Shown piece by piece: positions 34,709-46,085 of a stretch of DNA of 64,000 nucleotides. The notes beneath the pieces are model-generated. The model was not told the DNA's origin, did no database searches, and was given only the letters and a program-made list of their open reading frames with translations. Both the position numbers and the translations under genes were made by a program. The DNA is from CAWCTB01 sp963798275 (lineage in GTDB: Bacteria > Acidobacteriota > Terriglobia > Terriglobales > Acidobacteriaceae), in contig CAWCTB010000020.1 of assembly GCA_963798275.1 (NCBI GenBank), positions 4,541 through 68,540 of the forward strand. The letters run 5' to 3'. How positions within the stretch are numbered: the first letter of the stretch is position 1; every line of letters starts with the position of its first letter.

Positions 34709-35689
34709 ATGAAAGCTGTCGTCGTCACTCGTGTAGGTGGTCCGGAAGTTCTGGAAGTTCGCGACATGCCCGAGCCGCAACCGAAGCCCAATGAAGTGGT
34801 GGTACGGGTTGAGGCGGTCGGGATCAACTTTGCCGACACGCACTCCACGCGTGGGTCCTACCCGGGGACGCCGCCTCCGCCCTACATCTCGGGCCGGGAA
34901 TTTGCCGGGATCGTCGAAGGCACCGGCGAGCGTGTGATGGGCTACTGCCAGTACGGAGCCGCGGCGGAGAAGATCGCGGTATCGCGAAAGCTGATCTGGC
35001 CTCAGCCGAAGGGGTGGCGCTCGATTGAGTCGGCTGCGTTCCCCGTGAACTTCTTCACCGCGTATCTTGCCTACTGGAAGGCCGGGCTCACCGCCGGTGC
35101 GATGGAGCCCGTATATCGGGAGGAGAGCCATCGGCCGCGGGTTCTGATCCATGCGGTGGCAGGCGGCGTGGGAACTGCGGCGGTCGAGATCGGCAAGCTG
35201 CTCGATTTCGAGACGTATGGTACGTCTTCGTCGGACGAAAAACTCGAGAAAGTGAAGAAGCTGGGCCTCGACTACGGAATCAACTACAAGCAGGCCGACT
35301 ACGAACAGCGCATTCAAGAATTGACGAAAGGTGAGGGCGTCGATGCCGTGTTCGAGATGCTGGGCGGCGAGCACACTGCCAAGAGCCTGCGCTGTTGCCG
35401 TCCTTTCGGGCGCGTCATCATCTACGGCACGGCAACGGGCGAGCGGCAAAAATTCGATGTGGGCGCGATGATGTCGAAGAGCCTGAGCGCGCATGGACTG
35501 TGGCTGAGCGTTCTGTCCGGAGATCATCGCCTTATCCTCGATTGTCTGAAGGTGATGCAGCCATGGATTGAGCAGGGGAGGCTGCGGCCCGAGGTGGGAC
35601 ATGTTTTGCCGATGGAGCAGGCGGGTGAGGCCCATCGCCTGATGCTGCAGCGTGCGAACTACGGCAAGATCGTGCTGACCGTACCGTAA
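34709..35689 (+). CDS. zinc-independent quinone oxidoreductase-like alcohol dehydrogenase (MDR)
   Basis: This 326-residue medium-chain reductase begins MKAVVVTRVGGPEVLEVRDM. A GroES-like domain (VVVRVEAVGINFADTHSTRG, SGREFAGIVEG) precedes the Rossmann domain (VLIHAVAGGVGTAAVEIGKL). The catalytic zinc ligands and the structural Cys cluster of true alcohol dehydrogenases are missing, as in quinone oxidoreductases (NADPH-dependent, acting on enones or quinones). The substrate is unknown. Confidence 0.85.
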   Translation: MKAVVVTRVGGPEVLEVRDMPEPQPKPNEVVVRVEAVGINFADTHSTRGSYPGTPPPPYISGREFAGIVEGTGERVMGYCQYGAAAEKIAVSRKLIWPQPKGWRSIESAAFPVNFFTAYLAYWKAGLTAGAMEPVYREESHRPRVLIHAVAGGVGTAAVEIGKLLDFETYGTSSSDEKLEKVKKLGLDYGINYKQADYEQRIQELTKGEGVDAVFEMLGGEHTAKSLRCCRPFGRVIIYGTATGERQKFDVGAMMSKSLSAHGLWLSVLSGDHRLILDCLKVMQPWIEQGRLRPEVGHVLPMEQAGEAHRLMLQRANYGKIVLTVP

Positions 35690-35698
35690 AGGGTGCAC

Positions 35699-35752
35699 TT
35701 CGCTCTTAGCTACTCGCTTTTCGCCCTTCGCTATTGCCTATTCACCTTGGCG
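35699..35752 (+). repeat. TTCGCTTTT-type low-complexity repeat
   Basis: TTCGCTCTTAGCTACTCGC, CTTTTCGCCCTTCGC and TATTGCC units form a degenerate tandem like those at 3900-3940 and 43632-43665. It separates the oxidoreductase from the tspO-like gene. Confidence 0.5.
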
Positions 35753-35801
35753 AACCGGGAGATAAGTACCCGGCATCGGCCGATCAATCAAAGGAATCTC
35801 C

Positions 35802-36275
35802 GTGGAAGCGAAGCCCTGGCTGGCGTTGATCGTGTTTCTCGGCATCTGCCTGGGTGTGGGCGGATTGGGAGCCATATTTACAGGGAGCGGCGTGCGCGAT
35901 TGGTATCCGCAATTGCACAAACCGGCGGGCACTCCGCCGAGTTGGGTTTTCGGGCCAGTATGGACAACCCTCTACGTACTGATGGCGGTTTCGGCCTGGC
36001 TAATATGGCGCGAATATGGGTGGGGCGCGCGATTCGCGCTGGTCATTTTCTTCGCCCAGTTGGCGCTGAACCTGGCGTGGTCGGGCATCTTCTTCGGATC
36101 GCGTCAGCCCGGTGTGGCGTTTGCGGAGATCGTTACGTTATGGCTGGCCATCGCGTTCAATCTGGTGATCTTCTACTGGCTGCGGCCTATTGCGGCCCTG
36201 TTGTTGGTCCCGTATTTGCTTTGGGTTACGTACGCCAGTTACCTGAATTTCGGGATTTGGCGACTGAATCGTTGA
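35802..36275 (+). CDS. tspO: TspO/MBR-family tryptophan-rich sensory protein
   Basis: This 157-residue protein has five membrane helices and the TspO pattern: WYPQLHKPAGTPPSWVFGPVWTTLY in two steps, FFAQLALNLAWSGIFFG and PYLLWVTYASYLN. It binds porphyrins and is linked to tetrapyrrole handling and stress. Translation likely starts at GTG 35802, with AAGGA placed well before it. A role beside the heme genes in this window is plausible. Confidence 0.9.
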   Translation: MEAKPWLALIVFLGICLGVGGLGAIFTGSGVRDWYPQLHKPAGTPPSWVFGPVWTTLYVLMAVSAWLIWREYGWGARFALVIFFAQLALNLAWSGIFFGSRQPGVAFAEIVTLWLAIAFNLVIFYWLRPIAALLLVPYLLWVTYASYLNFGIWRLNR

Positions 36276-36305
36276 TCCCTCTGTGACCAGCAGACAGCGG
36301 CAAAA

Positions 36306-36602
36306 ATGCTAAGCTGGTATATGAATTTTGTTTCACTTGTTGGCTTCGCGGCGGGCACATTGTGCACGCTGGCTTACCTTCCGCAGGCGCTGCATTCCTT
36401 CCGGACAAAGTCGGTCGGCGACATCTCCATGACCATGCTCATCAGCCTGAACGTGGGCTTGGTGTTGTGGGTGGCATATGGGTTTTTTATCCATTCTTTG
36501 CCCATCATTTTGCCGAATGCGGTGACCTTCTTCCTGGCGTTTCCATTGCTCGTGATGAAGCTGCGCTACCGGGAAGAGCAGGAGCTGGAGACGGCGGACT
36601 GA
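36306..36602 (+). CDS. SemiSWEET-type sugar transporter (PQ-loop)
   Basis: This 98-residue three-helix PQ-loop protein has the conserved TLAYLPQALHSFRTKSVGDI, then SLNVGLVLWVAYGF and LPNAVTFFLAFPLLVMKLRYRE. SemiSWEETs work as homodimers to carry sugars across the membrane. An in-frame ATG at 36321 is an alternative start. Confidence 0.87.
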   Translation: MLSWYMNFVSLVGFAAGTLCTLAYLPQALHSFRTKSVGDISMTMLISLNVGLVLWVAYGFFIHSLPIILPNAVTFFLAFPLLVMKLRYREEQELETAD

Positions 36603-36647
36603 GTCTCGGCTGTACTCGTGACGGCCGCTGGTTTGCTCCGGGGGAGT

Positions 36648-37424
36648 CTAAGCCCGGATCTGCTTGGCGAAGAAGTAGACGGTGAGGATGAGGCCAATCG
36701 CGATGACGATGCGGCGCACATACTCGGGCTTGGTTTTCTGGGCGTAGTGGGCGCCGAAATAGCCGCCGATCGTGGAGCCGACGATCATCAGGACCGTCTC
36801 GGGCCAGTACACGGCACGCGAAAAGATGAACAGGAGCAGGGCCACGCCGTTCGAGACGGTGGTTAGCAGGGCCTTCAGCGCATTCATGGCGTGGATGTGT
36901 TCCATGCCCAACAAAGCCAGCATGGCCAGGATCAGAATGCCCGCACCCGCGCCAAAGTATCCGATGTAGAAGGCGATGAAGATTTGGAAAACCACGGCGC
37001 GGCCGGTGTTGAATTCGCCGTGGTGCGAGACTGCGGTACGCCGGCGAACCCAGCCCGAGATGCGCCCGCTGAACATGAAGATAAGCGTCGCCGCCAGCAG
37101 CAGCCACGGTACCAGCCGCATAAACGTCGTCTGCGGGGTCCTTAAGAGCACCCACGCTCCGAGGATTCCGCCCAGCACGCCGGTGATCAGCAGAGGCGCG
37201 ATTCGCGCCCACGACATCTTTTGCAGTTCGCCCCGATAGGCTCCGATGCTGGCCACCTGGCCTGGCCATAGCGCGACTGTATTCGAGGCATTTGCGTTAA
37301 CCGGCGGAATGCCCGCGAAGAGCAGCGCGGGGAACGAGATGAAGCTGCCGCCACCGGCGACGGAGTTGATGGCTCCGCCGATGACCGCCGCAGCAAAGAG
37401 GAGCGTGGCGTGAGCAACGTGCAT
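36648..37424 (-). CDS. TauE/SafE-family sulfite exporter-like permease
   Basis: This 258-residue protein has about eight membrane helices. The TauE pattern is clear in INSVAGGGSFISFPALLFAGIPP with NASNTVALWPG in the first half, and FYIGYFGAGAGILILAMLAL with MNALKALLTTVSNGVALL in the second. These proteins export sulfite, sulfonates or other small organic anions. The start at 37424 (MHVAHATLLF) is preferred to a longer in-frame start at 37514 that lacks homology. Confidence 0.87.
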   Translation of the reverse strand: MHVAHATLLFAAAVIGGAINSVAGGGSFISFPALLFAGIPPVNANASNTVALWPGQVASIGAYRGELQKMSWARIAPLLITGVLGGILGAWVLLRTPQTTFMRLVPWLLLAATLIFMFSGRISGWVRRRTAVSHHGEFNTGRAVVFQIFIAFYIGYFGAGAGILILAMLALLGMEHIHAMNALKALLTTVSNGVALLLFIFSRAVYWPETVLMIVGSTIGGYFGAHYAQKTKPEYVRRIVIAIGLILTVYFFAKQIRA

Positions 37425-37534
37425 GTTCAGAAACAACGATAGTAACAGGTGGGCCTTACTGGACTGGGACTGGTATCGGCGAGCTAATTCGCGACTCCGT
37501 CCTGATCGCCTCAAGCGAATGAATCGGCGAATAG

Positions 37535-37566
37535 AAAAAGCTCCGGACGCTAAAGCGAACCGGAGC
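37535..37566 (-). terminator. rho-independent terminator of the small basic protein gene
   Basis: On the minus strand a 7-bp stem (GCTCCGG / CCGGAGC) around a 13-base loop is followed by TTTTT. It ends transcription 24 bases after the stop at 37590. Confidence 0.75.
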
Positions 37567-37589
37567 CGTATCGTCTTGGTGGAGAGCAG

Positions 37590-37745
37590 CTAGCGCTTCG
37601 ACTGGCCGCGCGCCAGTTTCTTCACCTTGCGCTTATGCGAACCGCGGGCGTGGGTGCGCGGCGCCTTGGGAGCCGCCTTCTTGCGGGCTGCGCGCTTCAC
37701 TTTCTTGCGTTCTAACTTATCTTCGATGGTTTTCGTATTTGCCAT
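37590..37745 (-). CDS. 51-residue highly basic protein
   Basis: The frame begins MANTKTIEDKLERKKVKRAA and continues with RKKAAPKAPRTHARG and HKRKVKKLARGQ, so nearly half the residues are Lys or Arg. AAAGGA lies about ten bases before the ATG, and a clean terminator follows the stop, so this is a real transcription unit. It resembles small ribosome-associated or histone-H1-like tails, but I do not recognise the family. Confidence 0.65.
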   Translation of the reverse strand: MANTKTIEDKLERKKVKRAARKKAAPKAPRTHARGSHKRKVKKLARGQSKR

Positions 37746-37819
37746 GAACTCTGCGTCCTTTGCTGACTGGATTCGAAGCGCGGCACAATTCCGCGGGACT
37801 TCGCTAACCCCTGGCGGCC

Positions 37820-40381
<2,562 letters not shown>

Positions 40382-40477
40382 GAACTTTTTCCTGAGATCC
40401 TTCTCTTCACGACGCGCCTGTTACGCACCTGGAGCGACTCGCGCGGCTGCCCCCGCCGATCCCAACTGCCGGCCAGT

Positions 40478-40873
40478 TCAATTCGGCTTTCCACTTGCCG
40501 TGGGTGCTTCCATGGCGCGCTGGGCTTTGCAATCGGCGCACGGACAATGTTCGCGCAGGTACTCCCACGAGTAGATGCCGTGCTCGTGCCCGTCGTTCCA
40601 GGTGAAGCGGATGCCGTATTTGCCGACGGGCTCGACCTTGGTGGGCCGCGCCAGGGCCTTGAACATCGGCAGCGCTCCGGCCACCGGCTTCAGGGGATCG
40701 CCCGGCTGGCGGCCATCCTGCTCGCGCTCTTCGTTGCACAGCGCGCACGGACAGGCGTCGCGCAGGAATACGAAGCTGTAGGAACTCTGGTGGCCATCTT
40801 TCCACTCGATGTCCATGCCGGTGCCGCTGGTTTTGTTGACTCGAATCGATTTGGGGTCGGCGACGAAGTCCAT
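40478..40873 (-). CDS. DUF971 protein (gamma-butyrobetaine hydroxylase-like N-terminal domain)
   Basis: This 131-residue protein shows two matching halves. One reads GMDIEWKDGHQSSYSFVFLR with CPCALC. The other reads IRFTWNDGHEHGIYSWEYLR with CPCADC. DUF971 is often linked to iron-sulfur cluster proteins, and the two CPC-x-x-C motifs could bind metal. ATG 40873 is chosen; GTG 40897 in frame is possible. Confidence 0.82.
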   Translation of the reverse strand: MDFVADPKSIRVNKTSGTGMDIEWKDGHQSSYSFVFLRDACPCALCNEEREQDGRQPGDPLKPVAGALPMFKALARPTKVEPVGKYGIRFTWNDGHEHGIYSWEYLREHCPCADCKAQRAMEAPTASGKPN

Positions 40874-40992
40874 GCTGTACGGCTCTGACGCTTGCACTCC
40901 GCGTCATGACTACACTCCAGTATCGCAGAAAATGGCTGTGGATTGCCGGCGTGCAACCAGGACAGCAGCGAATATGGAGGGGCCTCGCTCGC

Positions 40993-41544
40993 CTACATCA
41001 CAATCTCTCTCGCCTGCTGCGTGATCGGATGCTGCATTTCCTGCAGGTCGCCTCTGACCAGGTTCAGCCCGTAGACGCACGATTCGAACTCATGGGCCAG
41101 TTTGCTGAACAACGGAGCCAGCTTGGCGTATTCGAACTGATCGAACTTGGAGACGATGTAATAGCTCTCTTTGCCGGCCTTCACAAAGTCAATCAGGCTC
41201 TCCAGCCGCTGCCGCCGCAGGCGAAAATGGTTGATGCTCTCGGGGAACATCCCCAGCAGGAAGAGCGTGTAGTCGCCGATGTGCTTGCGCACCTGGCGCT
41301 CGCGATCGAACGACGGCGCTGGACCGAACACCGGGTCGGCTTCCAGCAGCATCTCGCCGACATCGTGCAGCGGCCGCAGGTTGGCGTTGCGGATCTTGTA
41401 GAGCTGCTCGCACTCGCAGAACTCGGTCAGGACGTTGACGACGTAGTCCTGCACCTCGTTGTCGCGAAGCCCAATGTCGCGGTCGAAATGGTGATGAATC
41501 AGCTCGCTAAACAGTCCCTGAAGCGCGTGCGATTCCGGAATCAT
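40993..41544 (-). CDS. conserved hypothetical protein
   Basis: This 183-residue, mostly helical soluble protein starts MIPESHALQGLFSELIHHHF. It contains DYTLFLLGMFPESINHFRLR and VKAGKESYYIVSKFDQFEYA. No cysteine cluster, signal peptide or membrane segment is seen. I recall no named family. A GAGGAAGGGA stretch precedes the ATG. Confidence 0.75.
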   Translation of the reverse strand: MIPESHALQGLFSELIHHHFDRDIGLRDNEVQDYVVNVLTEFCECEQLYKIRNANLRPLHDVGEMLLEADPVFGPAPSFDRERQVRKHIGDYTLFLLGMFPESINHFRLRRQRLESLIDFVKAGKESYYIVSKFDQFEYAKLAPLFSKLAHEFESCVYGLNLVRGDLQEMQHPITQQAREIVM

Positions 41545-41911
41545 GGCCTGGTGTCCCTTCCTCTGTCCCCTGAAACCATCCCGTCGCCGTCACAGCTTGA
41601 TGTGATGGGTCTTGATAACGCAGTTTGCCGTCGAACGCAAGAGCTACTTGCATCTGCGCAGTGACTGGATCGACAACCTCCGCAAGCATAGAGTGCTTAG
41701 CCAGCGCCGTTGCACGCTCTCCGCCAGTACGCTGCTATACGGTAGGAACCCTTTTTATGCGGGTTTGGTTTGCTGCCGGCCACGGTCGAAAAGCAAGTCA
41801 GACCCCCTGTCAGCAGACTAACCGGAGGACTGCCAAAATGCCGCGCCACTCCTGCGGTATGCGAAGCAGCCGGCGGTGTGGGACAATTCCGGATCGTCCC
41901 GGAGGGGAGAT
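41545..41911. other. spacer between divergent genes
   Basis: A 60-residue frame at 41507-41689 (minus) overlaps the hypothetical protein start and has no ribosome site; I do not call it. The region should hold the promoters of the hypothetical protein and of the RidA gene, but no clear -35/-10 pair stands out. Confidence 0.5.
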
Positions 41912-42310
41912 ATGGAAAGGCAGAACATATCCGGCAATTCGCCCTATGAACCCATCGTCGGCTTCTCGCGCGCAGTGAAGATGGGGCCATTTGTCACTGT
42001 CGCGGGTACAGTCGCGACCGGCGCCGACGGCAAGATCGCCGACGGCGACGACATGTACGCCCAGGCGGTGCAGACGCTGAAGAACATCGGGCGCGCGCTG
42101 GAGCAGGCTGGCGCAAGTTTCCGAGATGTGGTGCGCACACGCACGTACGTCACCGACATCAGCCGGTGGCAGGAAGCGGGACGCGCACACGGCGAGGTGT
42201 TCGCCGACATCCGTCCGGCCGCGACCATGGTGGAAGTGAAGGCGCTGGTCGCGCCCGAGATGCTGGTCGAAATCGAAGTCGATGCCATCATTGCCAGCGA
42301 ATGGAAGTAG
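41912..42310 (+). CDS. RidA-family protein (reactive imine deaminase or relative)
   Basis: This 132-residue YjgF/RidA-fold protein contains [54 protein letters not shown] and [21 protein letters not shown]. The Arg in [10 protein letters not shown] matches the RidA substrate Arg region. The ATG at 41912 follows a strong Shine-Dalgarno sequence (GGAGGGGAG). It is 10 bases upstream of the amidohydrolase and is probably co-transcribed with it. Confidence 0.88.
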   Translation: MERQNISGNSPYEPIVGFSRAVKMGPFVTVAGTVATGADGKIADGDDMYAQAVQTLKNIGRALEQAGASFRDVVRTRTYVTDISRWQEAGRAHGEVFADIRPAATMVEVKALVAPEMLVEIEVDAIIASEWK

Positions 42311-42320
42311 GTGCCTAGCG

Positions 42321-43622
42321 ATGCGACACATACTTTGCGTTTTATGCTTGCTGTTTGCCGGTGCATGCTTTGCTGCACAACCGGATACCGTTGCGCCGGT
42401 TACCGTTATTCGCGCCGGAACCCTGATCGATCCGCGCGCCGATCAACCCCTGCACAACCAGGTCATTGTCGTGCGCGGTAACCGGATCGAGAGCGTGGGC
42501 GCAGCGGCCTCGGTGCAGATCCCCAACGGAGCCAAGGTCATCGACCTGTCCGCTGTCACCGTTCTGCCGGGGCTCATCGAGTCGCACACCCATATCTTCC
42601 TGCAGGGCGAAGATCCAGCCCTTGGAGGGTATGACATCCAGCTACTGAAGTTTCCCCTGGCCTACCGCGCCGCTCGCGCCACGGTCTCGGCGCGGCGTGC
42701 GCTGGATCAGGGTTTCACCACCATTCGTGACATGGAGACCGAAGGCGCGGGATACGGCGACGTCGGTATCAAAATGGCGATTAACGAGGGACGCATCCCC
42801 GGGCCGCGGATGTTCACCACCACGCGCGCCATCTCGACCACGGGCGGCTATCCGCTGGAGGGCTATGCCCCGGAGATCGAAGTGCCGAAAGGCGTAGAGA
42901 TCATCGACGGCCCGGTGCAAGCCCGCAAGGCGGCCCGCGAACAGATGGACCACGGGGCCGACTGGATCAAGGTGTACATGACCCACCGTTCCTGGGTCGA
43001 CAAAGACGGCAACCTGGTCTCGCAGCCGACCCTGACGCTGGAGGAGATCAAGGCCATCACCAGCGAAGTGCACGGATGGGGACGCAAGGTCGCCTGTCAC
43101 GCTTACAGCGGCGAGGGCCTGCAGCGCGCGCTGGACGGCGGTTGCGATTCCATCGAGCACGGCCTGTTGCTCGACGACGCCAACATCGCGCAGATGAAAC
43201 GCCAGGGGACCTGGTACTGCCCAACCATCGCGATCTACTACAAGGACTGGTCGCCCGAGGACACGCCCGAGGGCAAGCGCGATCGCGCCCGGGCCGCCGA
43301 TCACGAGCAGTCATTCAAGAAGGCCTTGCAGGCAGGAGTGAAGATCGTCTTCGGCACCGACGTTGGCGGCTTCTCCTGGACCGAGCCGATCGCACAAGAG
43401 TTCCCCTACATGGTGAAGTTCGGTATGACGCCAATGGAGGCCATCCGCTCGGCAACGGTCCGTCCTGCCGAGATGCTGAACCTGAGCGGCCAGATCGGCG
43501 TGATCACGCCGGGTGCTTACGCCGACATCATCGCGGTTGACGGCGACCCAACCCAGGACATCACCGCTCTCGGCAAGGTGAAGTTCGTCATGAAGGAAGG
43601 GCAGGTGTACAAGAGCGAGTGA
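42321..43622 (+). CDS. secreted metal-dependent amidohydrolase (imidazolonepropionase-like)
   Basis: This 433-residue protein has a signal peptide (MRHILCVLCLLFAGACFAAQ). The amidohydrolase fold has VLPGLIESHTHIFLQGE (HxH metal site), KVACHAYSGEGL, DSIEHGLLLDD and IVFGTDVGGFSW (metal His, His and Asp), and a C-terminal LSGQIGVITPGAYADIIAVD typical of the family. It probably hydrolyses a dipeptide or cyclic amide in the periplasm; the substrate is unknown. Confidence 0.88.
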   Translation: MRHILCVLCLLFAGACFAAQPDTVAPVTVIRAGTLIDPRADQPLHNQVIVVRGNRIESVGAAASVQIPNGAKVIDLSAVTVLPGLIESHTHIFLQGEDPALGGYDIQLLKFPLAYRAARATVSARRALDQGFTTIRDMETEGAGYGDVGIKMAINEGRIPGPRMFTTTRAISTTGGYPLEGYAPEIEVPKGVEIIDGPVQARKAAREQMDHGADWIKVYMTHRSWVDKDGNLVSQPTLTLEEIKAITSEVHGWGRKVACHAYSGEGLQRALDGGCDSIEHGLLLDDANIAQMKRQGTWYCPTIAIYYKDWSPEDTPEGKRDRARAADHEQSFKKALQAGVKIVFGTDVGGFSWTEPIAQEFPYMVKFGMTPMEAIRSATVRPAEMLNLSGQIGVITPGAYADIIAVDGDPTQDITALGKVKFVMKEGQVYKSE

Positions 43623-43631
43623 TATTGAGGA

Positions 43632-43665
43632 GGCTTTTCGCTCGTTGGCTTTTGGCTCGTCGCTC
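43632..43665 (+). repeat. TTCGCT-type low-complexity repeat
   Basis: GCTTTTCGCTCGTTGGC and TTTTGGCTCGTCGC form a degenerate tandem like those at 3900 and 35700. Confidence 0.4.
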
Positions 43666-43718
43666 TCGGCCCTGGCGGCGGCGAAGAGCACTTGGCGAAG
43701 AGCCGCTTCTCATGCGAA

Positions 43719-43741
43719 AGGGCCGGCGCTCGGCCGGCCCT
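43719..43741 (-). terminator. hairpin downstream of the HU gene
   Basis: A perfect 9-bp stem (AGGGCCGGC / GCCGGCCCT) with a 5-base loop lies 30 bases beyond the HU stop. The U-tract is weak (CCCTTTCGC), so termination is likely but not certain. It could also serve the convergent amidohydrolase. Confidence 0.55.
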
Positions 43742-43771
43742 GCACAACGGAACCCAACGACTAATCCGAAA

Positions 43772-44065
43772 CTACTTCTTGGGTGCGATCGCATCCTTCG
43801 CAGCCTTGGCCACGCGGAACTTCACCACGGTCTTGGCGGGAATTTTGATGGCTTCGCCGGTCTGCGGATTGCGGCCCATGCGAGCTTTGCGGTTTGACTT
43901 CACCAAGCGGCCCACGCCCGGCAACACGAATACGCCGTTCTTCTTGGTTTCCTTCACTGCCACTTCCGCCAGCGAATCGAAAATCGCTGCGATCTGTTTG
44001 TTGCTGAGTTCGTGCTTCTCGGCCATATGCCGCACGAGCTGAGTCTTAGTCATGCCTGCTGCCAT
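43772..44065 (-). CDS. HU-family DNA-binding protein
   Basis: This 97-residue protein begins MAAGMTKTQLVRHMAEKHEL. The HU/IHF signature is seen in VFVLPGVGRLVKSNRKARMGRNPQTGEAIKIPAKTVV, given here as the stretch from residue 45 to 80 with the GRNPQTGE arm that intercalates DNA. It bends and compacts DNA as a dimer. Confidence 0.92.
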   Translation of the reverse strand: MAAGMTKTQLVRHMAEKHELSNKQIAAIFDSLAEVAVKETKKNGVFVLPGVGRLVKSNRKARMGRNPQTGEAIKIPAKTVVKFRVAKAAKDAIAPKK

Positions 44066-44292
44066 TGGTTACATCCTCCTTGAAGATTTGAGCAATGATG
44101 ACGCTCATTTCGTGCGTATCTTATATCATCGGCGCGATTGGACAAAGCACTTTCGCCTGATTTTATGCGGGTTTTCCACAGCCCATGTCACGAAAACCCT
44201 CATTTTAGGCGGGTCGGGAGAGGTTCCTAGTTAGGCAACAATGCCATAATGGAACGGGTTGCCGCTGCGCCATCCCCGATAAGGCCCATTTC

Positions 44293-44949
44293 ATGACCTG
44301 TGCGCTTTGCCATCTCCGCAAGGACAAACGGTTCTGTCTCGCCGTGCACGGGCGCATCTGCCCCCAGTGCTGCGGCGAGCAGCGCGAAGTCACCCTCGAC
44401 TGTCCCTCCGAATGTCCCTACCTGCAGCAGGCACGGCAGCACGAAAGGCCGCGCAACGTCGCGGACATTCCGGATGGGGAGGTCTTCCCCAGAATCGAAC
44501 TCCCGGAGCATTTCCTCCACGACCGCGAACCGTTGATTGCGGGCGTTATCCACGCTGTCGCGCAGGTCTCTCGCACTGATCGCAGCCTCACGGACCGCGA
44601 AGTGATTGGCGTGTTGGTCAACCTGGTAAAGAGCTACCAGACGCTGATCGGTTCGGGCCTGGTGTACGAGGAGATGCTGCCCAACGTTGCACAGCAGGCG
44701 CTGATCGAGCACCTGCGCGAACTCTTCGCCGAATTTCGCGAATTGGAGACGAAACACGTCGGTTACAGCTCGCTCAAGGACAGCGACATCATGAGGGCGC
44801 TGGTTTTCGTGCTGCGGCTGGCGCACAGTTACACGTCCGGCCGGCCTCGTTCCCGAGGCTTCCTGGATGTCTTGCGGGCGCAGTTTCCCGGCACCGATCC
44901 GGCGATTGCGTCGCCCTGGGAGCCAGGCAGTCGTCTCATCATTCCCTGA
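44293..44949 (+). CDS. zinc-ribbon conserved hypothetical protein
   Basis: This 218-residue protein opens with a Cys-rich segment (MTCALCHLRKDKRFCL, ICPQCCGEQRE, DCPSECPYL) that should bind one or two zinc ions. The rest is helical (LTDREVIGVLVNLVKSYQTL, NVAQQALIEHLRELFAEFRE). No named family was recognised. The zinc ribbon suggests nucleic-acid or protein binding. Confidence 0.78.
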   Translation: MTCALCHLRKDKRFCLAVHGRICPQCCGEQREVTLDCPSECPYLQQARQHERPRNVADIPDGEVFPRIELPEHFLHDREPLIAGVIHAVAQVSRTDRSLTDREVIGVLVNLVKSYQTLIGSGLVYEEMLPNVAQQALIEHLRELFAEFRELETKHVGYSSLKDSDIMRALVFVLRLAHSYTSGRPRSRGFLDVLRAQFPGTDPAIASPWEPGSRLIIP

Positions 44950-45012
44950 GCAAACCCAGCACGGCGGCTGTTCCACCCGCAGACAATCGGACTGGTTTGA
45001 GAAGCATGCGGC

Positions 45013-45957
45013 TTATTGCGGCTTGCTGTTACCGGCGGCGGGGCCGGCCGGCTTGGAGGGAGATGGGCTTGCGTTCGGTTCGTCCAGGTTCACGATCTGC
45101 GAACCCGGGGGCGGCTCCAGTACGAACTGGTCGTTATTCAGGGGCTCGTTGAGCGTGAGCTTCACGATGGTGAGCTGGATGTCGTACTCTTCCTGCGGAC
45201 GATTGATCTGGATGACCGTGGGAAATTGCGTTCCGTTGAAGTCCTTGTAGATGCGATAGTGCACCTCGGTGGCGACATTCCCAAACTTGTCATAAATGAC
45301 CTGAGTGTCGGGTATCAGATCGTCGCGATCGAAGATGACCTTGCGCGAAAGGTACCATCGGCCATCCGTCTTCCGTATGACGTCGATGACGTAGGTCGGT
45401 TCCTCGACCGTCTGCCTGGTCTTGGCGTCGATTACGTTTTCGCTGCTGCTCTCCATGACCGCGATCTCGGTGGCGGGATCAATTGCGTGCAGGAGCAGAG
45501 CGTCGTAAATCACTTGTGGGCGTAAGTTTTCCAGCGGGCTGGAACCCGGGTTGATGATGTTATTGTGGCCGACATAGAACTTACTCGTTACCGGAATGGA
45601 GAGCTTGAACTCGGTGCCGTCGCTCACCATGTCGAAGGCCTTGTTGCGCACCAGGGGAAACAGGCCGATCATGCGCAGCATTTCGGGCTGACGCACCAGC
45701 ACGTATCCGGTAATTTCCTTGAAATCGGTGATTTTGCCTTTTTTTGCGCCGCCCACTGAGGTGTCGATGTCCACGGTGGCGTTTAAGGTCCGGACCTTGG
45801 CTGCCTCCGCATTAATGCGATCGATGAGTTCCTGCTGGGTCGCCGTCAGCACCTTGGCCGTGCTTTTGCGCACCTTCACAACCCGGGTGTGAAAGAGGCA
45901 GCCTGGTAAGGAGAGCATCAATGCGACCGTCAGGGCAAGAACCAGGGATCGAAGCAC
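45013..45957 (-). CDS. outer-membrane lipoprotein, LolA/DUF4292-like
   Basis: This 314-residue protein has a lipoprotein signal peptide with lipobox LPGC at residues 17-20. The mature part has the long alternating beta pattern of LolA-like or DUF4292 proteins (VRTLNATVDIDTSVGG, LVRQPEMLRMIGLFP, KAFDMVSDGTEFKLSIP, GNVATEVHYRIY). The C-terminus is Pro/Ser/Ala-rich. It likely helps lipid or lipoprotein transfer in the envelope. Translation seems to start at GTG 45957. Confidence 0.8.
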   Translation of the reverse strand: MLRSLVLALTVALMLSLPGCLFHTRVVKVRKSTAKVLTATQQELIDRINAEAAKVRTLNATVDIDTSVGGAKKGKITDFKEITGYVLVRQPEMLRMIGLFPLVRNKAFDMVSDGTEFKLSIPVTSKFYVGHNNIINPGSSPLENLRPQVIYDALLLHAIDPATEIAVMESSSENVIDAKTRQTVEEPTYVIDVIRKTDGRWYLSRKVIFDRDDLIPDTQVIYDKFGNVATEVHYRIYKDFNGTQFPTVIQINRPQEEYDIQLTIVKLTLNEPLNNDQFVLEPPPGSQIVNLDEPNASPSPSKPAGPAAGNSKPQ

Positions 45958-46085
45958 ATATCACGCGAAGCACGCTCATAAGCGGGGAAGCACTGACAGT
46001 ACGGAAGTGCTTAGTATATCCCGGTTTCCCATCCTGAAAGGGGCGGGGCGACGCAACGCCTCGATCCAGTATCGGGCGGGCAACG

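Noticed and set aside
41507..41689. 60-residue minus-strand frame that looks mildly protein-like
   Set aside because: It has no ribosome site, overlaps the start of the hypothetical protein at 41544, and has no recognisable motif.
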